Source: JAFDWI01 sp040255345
GTDB taxonomy: Bacteria > Actinomycetota > Acidimicrobiia > Acidimicrobiales > Iamiaceae
Reading direction: 5' to 3'
Assembly: GCA_040255345.1 (NCBI GenBank)
Contig: JBDZUV010000116.1
Span: forward strand, 1 to 9,897
Length of the DNA stretch: 9,897 nt
Position 1 is the first letter of the stretch. Each line of letters opens with the position of its first letter. Below are positions 5,930 to 9,897 of this stretch, piece after piece. The position numbers were made by a program, and so were the translations under genes. A model generated the notes under the pieces. It was not told the origin of the DNA. It worked only from the letters and a program-made list of their open reading frames with translations, and ran no database searches.

Positions 5930-7632
5930 CGCACCTGGAGTCCTGAGATCGTGACCCGACCTTCGGGCCCGGGTCGGGTGATCCACAACAACACGCGGTC
6001 GGCGTGACGGCCGTGCAGGTCGAACGTGGTGGTGCCGGGCTGGATGTTCTTCCTGGTGGTCACCGGATCGCCCCAGGCAGCGAGGGAATCCCCGGCGGCG
6101 CCCGTGACCGCGTACACCGTGGCATCCCAGCCGCTCGTCGCATTGTCGACCACGAGTGACTCCAGCCCGGCTTCGTCGGTCAGTACCAGGTCGAGTCCGA
6201 CCCCGTCCTTCACACCGAATTCGGGTGCGTCCACGTACTGCGAGGTGTGCCAGGCCGTCGACGGATCACCGTCGGTCAGATAGCCGAGCTGGTCGTCGTT
6301 CTCCGCGCCGTCGTCGCCCTCGGGATCGAAGGAATGGACCGCGGTGATCTGGGGTGGGGGGTGCACGGTCGTGGCCGCATGCGTGCCCGGGCTGCCCAGG
6401 ATCCGTTTGCCGGTTCCGGATTGGCCGAAGAGCACCCCGACCACCCCCAGGGCGAGCGCGACGAGCACGATCAGCAGCGTGGGAACGAGCCAGGCCCGCT
6501 CGGACCGCCCGAATCCCGGAGGGGTGACCGGGTCGGGTTCGTCGTGGGCGACCGACGGCGCGACCGGAACCGGGGTGCGCTCGGCGACCGGCTCGGAGTC
6601 GACCACCCCGACGGCGGTCGTCGCCCCCGGAGCCGTGTCGTCGACGGTGATCTCGATGCTGGGCCGGTCGCCCACGCACCCCAGCAGCGCCGCCCGGAAC
6701 TGCGCGGCATCCGTGTAGCGGTCGCCGGGGTGCCTGGCCATGGCCCGCATGACCACGTCCTCGATCTGACGGGGGATGTCCGCCCGCACCTGACGGAGCC
6801 GCATCGGGGCCTTGTGCAGGCGGGCGAGCGCCGTGCCCGTGTCGGTGTCGGCCAGAAACGGGACCCGTCCGCACAGTGCCTCGAACAGCACGATGCCGAG
6901 GGAGTACACGTCGGCCCGGCCGTCCACCGGGGTGCCCTCGACCTGCTCGGGAGCCAGGTACTTCGCCGTTCCCAGCATCGAGCCCTCGGCGGTGAGGTCA
7001 TGGCCCTCGGCGGCCTTGGCGATCCCGAAATCGGCCACCAGCACCCGGCCGTCGGTCGACAACAGGATGTTCGCCGGCTTGATGTCGCGGTGGACCACGT
7101 GCGCGCGGTGGGCCGCATCGAGCGCGTCGGCGACCTGGGCGCCGACGGCCACGGTCTCGGCGACGCCGAGGGTTCCCATGGTGTCGAGTCGGCGGCGCAG
7201 GGTGGTCCCGTGCACCAGCTCCATCACGATGGCCTCACATCGGGGCTGTGGTGCCGCACCGGTCGACGGGACGTGGTCGCCGGGCTCGGAGACGGTGTCG
7301 AAGATCGACACGATCGACGGATGACTCAGGCGCGCCGCCGCGATCGCCTCGTGATGGAACCGCTCCACGAAGGCGTCGTCGACGAGGAGGTGGTCGTGCA
7401 GGATCTTCACCGCGACCGGGCGGCTCAACACTTCGTCCATCGCCTGGTACACCCGGGCCATGCCCCCCGTGGCGATCAGTCGGATGACCCGGTAGCGGCC
7501 GCCGATCAGGGTGCCGGTCAGGCCGCTGGTCAGGCCACCGGTCAGGCCGCCGGCAGCGGATCCCGGCGGCGACCCCGGCCGTGGGCCGACCGGGGATCCG
7601 GCTGGGAAACTGGCAGCACGCGCATCATCCAC
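5926..7632 (-). CDS. Membrane Ser/Thr protein kinase with C-terminal jelly-roll domain (MviN-like architecture)
   Basis: This 568-residue kinase of the PknB type has the glycine loop ATGGMARVY (54-62), the ATP lysine in AVKIL (K76), the helix C Glu in FHHEA (E95), HRDIKPAN (181-188), DFG (201-203), an activation loop with likely phospho-acceptors (T214, S218, T222) and APE (227-229), so it should be active. A linker rich in Pro, Val and acidic residues leads to one TM helix (381-402). The outer part (about 428-568) carries a discoidin/galactose-binding-like fold (LTDGDPSTAWHT, then strands to ITRPGPEGRVTISGLQV), not the PASTA repeats of PknB. This order matches the C-terminal half of mycobacterial MviN, whose kinase domain is a pseudokinase. 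The start is GTG 7632, the only in-frame start codon found between degV and the kinase domain; its ribosome site is weak. The CwlM-like protein is a natural candidate substrate. Confidence 0.95.
   Translation of the reverse strand: MDDARAASFPAGSPVGPRPGSPPGSAAGGLTGGLTSGLTGTLIGGRYRVIRLIATGGMARVYQAMDEVLSRPVAVKILHDHLLVDDAFVERFHHEAIAAARLSHPSIVSIFDTVSEPGDHVPSTGAAPQPRCEAIVMELVHGTTLRRRLDTMGTLGVAETVAVGAQVADALDAAHRAHVVHRDIKPANILLSTDGRVLVADFGIAKAAEGHDLTAEGSMLGTAKYLAPEQVEGTPVDGRADVYSLGIVLFEALCGRVPFLADTDTGTALARLHKAPMRLRQVRADIPRQIEDVVMRAMARHPGDRYTDAAQFRAALLGCVGDRPSIEITVDDTAPGATTAVGVVDSEPVAERTPVPVAPSVAHDEPDPVTPPGFGRSERAWLVPTLLIVLVALALGVVGVLFGQSGTGKRILGSPGTHAATTVHPPPQITAVHSFDPEGDDGAENDDQLGYLTDGDPSTAWHTSQYVDAPEFGVKDGVGLDLVLTDEAGLESLVVDNATSGWDATVYAVTGAAGDSLAAWGDPVTTRKNIQPGTTTFDLHGRHADRVLLWITRPGPEGRVTISGLQVR
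7514..7549 (-). repeat. Three tandem 12-bp repeats in the kinase N-terminus
   Basis: The unit CCGGTCAGGCCG occurs at 7514-7525, as CTGGTCAGGCCA at 7526-7537, and again exactly at 7538-7549. Read in the gene it encodes a four-residue Gly-Leu-Thr-Gly/Ser repeat just before the kinase domain (about residues 28-41). The unit is a multiple of three, so slippage would change linker length without breaking the frame. Confidence 0.8.
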
Positions 7633-7697
7633 GGTGACCCCGAACGCTATCGGGCCGCGGGGTGGTAGGTGAAGGACTTCCCTTCCGGGGACGCCGG

Positions 7698-8540
7698 TCA
7701 GGTGCTCGACGGGGGGTACACGAAGCTGACGCCCATCGTGCGGGGGCCACCGTGGGTGCCGATCGTCGGGCCCAGACGGAGTTCCGAGTAGGGCACGCCT
7801 TCGGGGAACATGGCGCGGAACGTGTCGACATCGGGTGCCAGCGCCTCGCACAACAGCAGGTCTTCGACCTCGCCGGCGGCGGCGACCTTGTCGATGATCC
7901 AGGCGAGTGCCTTGCGGCGCGTCCGCTGCTTGCCGGCCTCGTGCACCTCGCCGTCGCGCACCTCGATGATCGGTTTGATCTGCAGCACGGTGCCGAGAAA
8001 GGCCTGGGCGCCGCCGATCCGGCCACCCATCTTGAGATTCTCGAGCGTGTCGAAGCTGCCGAAGATCGTGGTGCGCGCCGCCCGCTCCTGCACGAGTTCG
8101 GCGATCTCGTCGAGCGACGCGCCCGACTCGGCGGCCTGCGCGGCACGCCGGACCAGCGAGTACAACCCGCCGCTCACGGTGTTCGAGTCGATCACCCGCA
8201 CGTCGATGCGATCGGCGACCTCGGCGGCGGCATTGCGTGCCGCGTCGATGGTGGCCGACATCTTGCCGGCCAGGTCGATGCACACCACGGCGTCGGAGCC
8301 GGCGTCGGCGGCAGCGAGGAAGGCTTCGACGAACTCTCCGGGAGCCGGCGCCGCGGTCGAGGGGAGTCCCGGGAGTTCGGCCATCTTGGCGTAGAACTCC
8401 TCGACACTCAGGTCGACCCCGTCGCGGTACTCGGTGTCGCCGAACCGGATCTTCAGGGGGACGACGGTCACGCCGAGCTCGGCGGCGGCGGCCGGGGTGA
8501 TGTCGGAACCGGAGTCGGTCACGATGTGGATTCCGGGCAT
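7698..8540 (-). CDS. DegV family protein (fatty-acid-binding, FakB-like)
   Basis: DegV proteins bind one fatty acid between two domains; as FakB they present it to the kinase FakA for phosphorylation and entry into phospholipids. The 280-residue length is normal. Visible hallmarks are HIVTDSGSDITP at the N-terminus, LPSTAAPAPGEF, the lipid-head loop IDLAGKMSATIDAARNAA (usually SGTY-like), VIDSNTVSGGLYSLVRRAA, LENLKMGGRIGGAQAFLGTVLQIKPIIEVRDG, and GPTIGTHGGPRTMGVSFVYP near the end. The ATG at 8540 follows GAGGAA at a good distance; an in-frame ATG at 8612 has no such site. It is followed after 65 bases by the kinase gene on the same strand. No fakA is in the window. DegV is not part of the usual order at this locus, so it may be a lineage-specific insertion. 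Confidence 0.95.
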   Translation of the reverse strand: MPGIHIVTDSGSDITPAAAAELGVTVVPLKIRFGDTEYRDGVDLSVEEFYAKMAELPGLPSTAAPAPGEFVEAFLAAADAGSDAVVCIDLAGKMSATIDAARNAAAEVADRIDVRVIDSNTVSGGLYSLVRRAAQAAESGASLDEIAELVQERAARTTIFGSFDTLENLKMGGRIGGAQAFLGTVLQIKPIIEVRDGEVHEAGKQRTRRKALAWIIDKVAAAGEVEDLLLCEALAPDVDTFRAMFPEGVPYSELRLGPTIGTHGGPRTMGVSFVYPPSST

Positions 8541-8613
8541 GGGGTTCCTCGGATTTCTCGGAGAGTGGGTCTGTGCGGTTCGGACCCGTCGGGACCCCCG
8601 AGCGTTACACACC

Positions 8614-8642
8614 GATCGGGGGACGTCCGACCCCGGCCGATC
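8614..8642 (-). terminator. Weak bulged hairpin at the end of the DUF6049 gene
   Basis: GATCGG (8614-8619) pairs with CCGATC (8637-8642), and the G-run after the left arm can pair with CCCC at 8631-8634 across a two-base bulge. It spans the stop codon of the DUF6049 gene. No T-run follows. The 100-base gap to the degV start shows no recognisable promoter, so read-through into degV is possible. Confidence 0.3.
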
Positions 8643-9897
8643 AGCCGATGTCGATCAGCTCGGCCGGGGGGACGTGTCGGGCCCGGCGACGCCGCCGGGT
8701 CCGGACGATGTCGCGTCCCCACCACACGACGAGGAACGCCAGCGAACCGAAGCTGATGATGAACCCGACCCCTGACGCGGCGGTCGAACGGACCACGATC
8801 TCGGTGGTTCCCACGAACAGATGGTTGTCGGGTGAGGTCGCCGTCAAGCGGACGATCGTGTCGCCCGGAGAGTCGCTGTGCACCCGGATGTCGAAGCGGG
8901 TCGTCGTGTCGTCGAGGTGCACCGTCTGGGTCGTCCCGTCGGGCAGTTCGAGCCGGTTCGGCGCGTCGATGTGGATGAGCACCGAGGTGGGGCCATCGGC
9001 CGGACGCCGGATCGTGACCGGGAGCGATGCGGTGTCGGAGGTCAACGTGATCGTCTGGCGGGGCGGCAGGCGTACCGACTTCGCGGTCGTGGTCACCTGG
9101 GATCGGATCGACGCGAAGTCCCGGTCGCGGGCCGCCTCGCCGAGACCCGGCGCGGCGGCCACGCTCATCTGCTGGCGGAGTCGACGGGTGAGTGTCCGCG
9201 CCGGCGCCGTGCCGCCGGGGACCATCGTGGCCAGCGAATCGACGAGGCCTCCGGTCAACGACATCTGCGCGGCCAGTTCCGACAGGGGAGCGGGAGAGGC
9301 ACCCTGGCGGATCGATCGCCGGAGTGTCGGCCCCTCGGTCGCGGTGTCGCCTGCGGCACGGGCGGCCGGAGTGTCCGCGATGACGCCGGCCAGGGGTGTC
9401 GGCGCCAGGAGCGGGTCCGAACCGTCCGGTCGGGCCGTGTCGAGCGCAGTCACGTACGCCGAGAGGAACGCGGCGGACGGGGTCCACCCCTCGGGCGGGG
9501 CGACCACCACACCGCGGCTGATCGAGGGCAGGTCGAGCGCGATGACCGAGAGGTCCGCGACCAGTTGGTTGGCGCCGAGGACCGGGTCGACGGACGTGAA
9601 GTGGTCGGCGAGTCCCCGGTCGAGTCGGACCGCCGGCGCGGTCCGACCGGCCCCGATGTCGAGCAGGAACGGCGCCGCCAGCGTGCGGGGGAACGCCGCA
9701 GGATCCAGGCCGACGAGTGCGTCGCCGGGCACGAGGTAGGCGGTCGCTCCCCGGTCGGCGAACCAACGGAGTGCCTGCTCGGACAGCCTGCCGTCCCAGG
9801 CCCCGAGGTCGGCGACGCTGCGGTCGGGGGCGTGCAGGCGGTCACCGAGGACCTCGTCGCCGGTGTCCTCCGACAGGTCGGCGAGCGGCGCCAGCTC
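8641..9897 (-). CDS. DUF6049 family membrane protein, 5' end beyond the window
   Basis: The frame is open from the right edge, so only the C-terminal 418 residues are present; the first residues read ELAPLADLSEDTGDEVL, without a start. Family members (the mycobacterial homologue is Rv3909, about 800 residues) are exported proteins held by one C-terminal TM helix. Visible here are a large mixed region, a beta-rich domain (about 270-370, TITLTSDTASLPVTIRRPAD then TRFDIRVHSDSPGDT and ATSPDN), the family-like ending VVRSTAASGVGF, a TM helix (about 376-394, ending VVWWG) and a basic cytoplasmic tail RTRRRRRARH. The function is not established; its constant place beside murJ in Actinobacteria suggests a role in envelope building. 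In this window the next genes are degV and the kinase instead of murJ. Internal ATG and GTG codons are not the true start. Confidence 0.9.
   Translation of the reverse strand, partial: ELAPLADLSEDTGDEVLGDRLHAPDRSVADLGAWDGRLSEQALRWFADRGATAYLVPGDALVGLDPAAFPRTLAAPFLLDIGAGRTAPAVRLDRGLADHFTSVDPVLGANQLVADLSVIALDLPSISRGVVVAPPEGWTPSAAFLSAYVTALDTARPDGSDPLLAPTPLAGVIADTPAARAAGDTATEGPTLRRSIRQGASPAPLSELAAQMSLTGGLVDSLATMVPGGTAPARTLTRRLRQQMSVAAAPGLGEAARDRDFASIRSQVTTTAKSVRLPPRQTITLTSDTASLPVTIRRPADGPTSVLIHIDAPNRLELPDGTTQTVHLDDTTTRFDIRVHSDSPGDTIVRLTATSPDNHLFVGTTEIVVRSTAASGVGFIISFGSLAFLVVWWGRDIVRTRRRRRARHVPPAELIDIG

Noticed and set aside
6247..7668. 473-codon plus-strand frame opposite the kinase
   Set aside because: Its His/Arg/Gly-rich translation is antisense to an intact kinase. 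Frames of this length are expected by chance at this GC content.
7633..8283. Extension of the kinase upstream across degV to an ATG at 8283
   Set aside because: It would overlap most of a certain degV gene on the same strand in another frame. The extra residues are Arg-rich without domain character.
1..9897. Mobile element, CRISPR array, tRNA or defence genes
   Set aside because: No transposase, integrase, terminal repeats, spaced direct repeats or tRNA-like cloverleaf was found. Apart from gene content shifts at the murJ/sigM place, the block looks like ordinary chromosomal backbone.

Overview
The window is GC-rich DNA (coding third positions are almost all G or C) carrying a chromosomal block that Actinobacteria keep near the replication origin. 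Gene order, protein sequences and the absence of mobile-element traces point to a free-living high-GC actinobacterium. A deep-branching group such as Acidimicrobiia is my guess from overall character, not something the sequence proves.

Left part (1-2190, plus strand): a leader with two parS sites, one of them inside a perfect 34-bp palindrome. A likely promoter follows, then parA and parB, which overlap by 14 bases. This is the chromosome partitioning module: ParB loads on parS and ParA moves the origin region. A short gap after parB (2191-2415) holds a consensus DnaA box next to an inverted near-copy, plus hairpins between converging genes.

Middle and right (2416-9897, minus strand), in order of transcription from the right edge: a DUF6049 membrane protein cut by the window edge; a DegV-family fatty-acid-binding protein; a membrane Ser/Thr protein kinase with an extracytoplasmic jelly-roll (discoidin-like) domain; a one-TM protein overlapping the kinase by ATGA; a small two-TM protein; thioredoxin reductase (trxB); thioredoxin; and a CwlM-like amidase-fold protein that appears catalytically dead.

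This is the mycobacterial order DUF6049 - murJ(mviN) - sigM - rsmA - trxB - trx - cwlM converging on parB-parA, with informative changes. There is no murJ and no sigM. In the murJ place sits DegV plus a kinase whose layout (kinase, TM, jelly-roll domain) matches the C-terminal half of mycobacterial MviN, but with all kinase catalytic residues present. In the rsmA place sits a one-TM protein with no room for an anti-sigma domain.

Likely joint role: origin segregation, cytoplasmic thiol redox balance and phospho-control of peptidoglycan synthesis. The trxB leader carries a strong match to a SigR/SigH-type disulfide-stress promoter. No IS element, phage gene, CRISPR array, tRNA or rRNA was seen.
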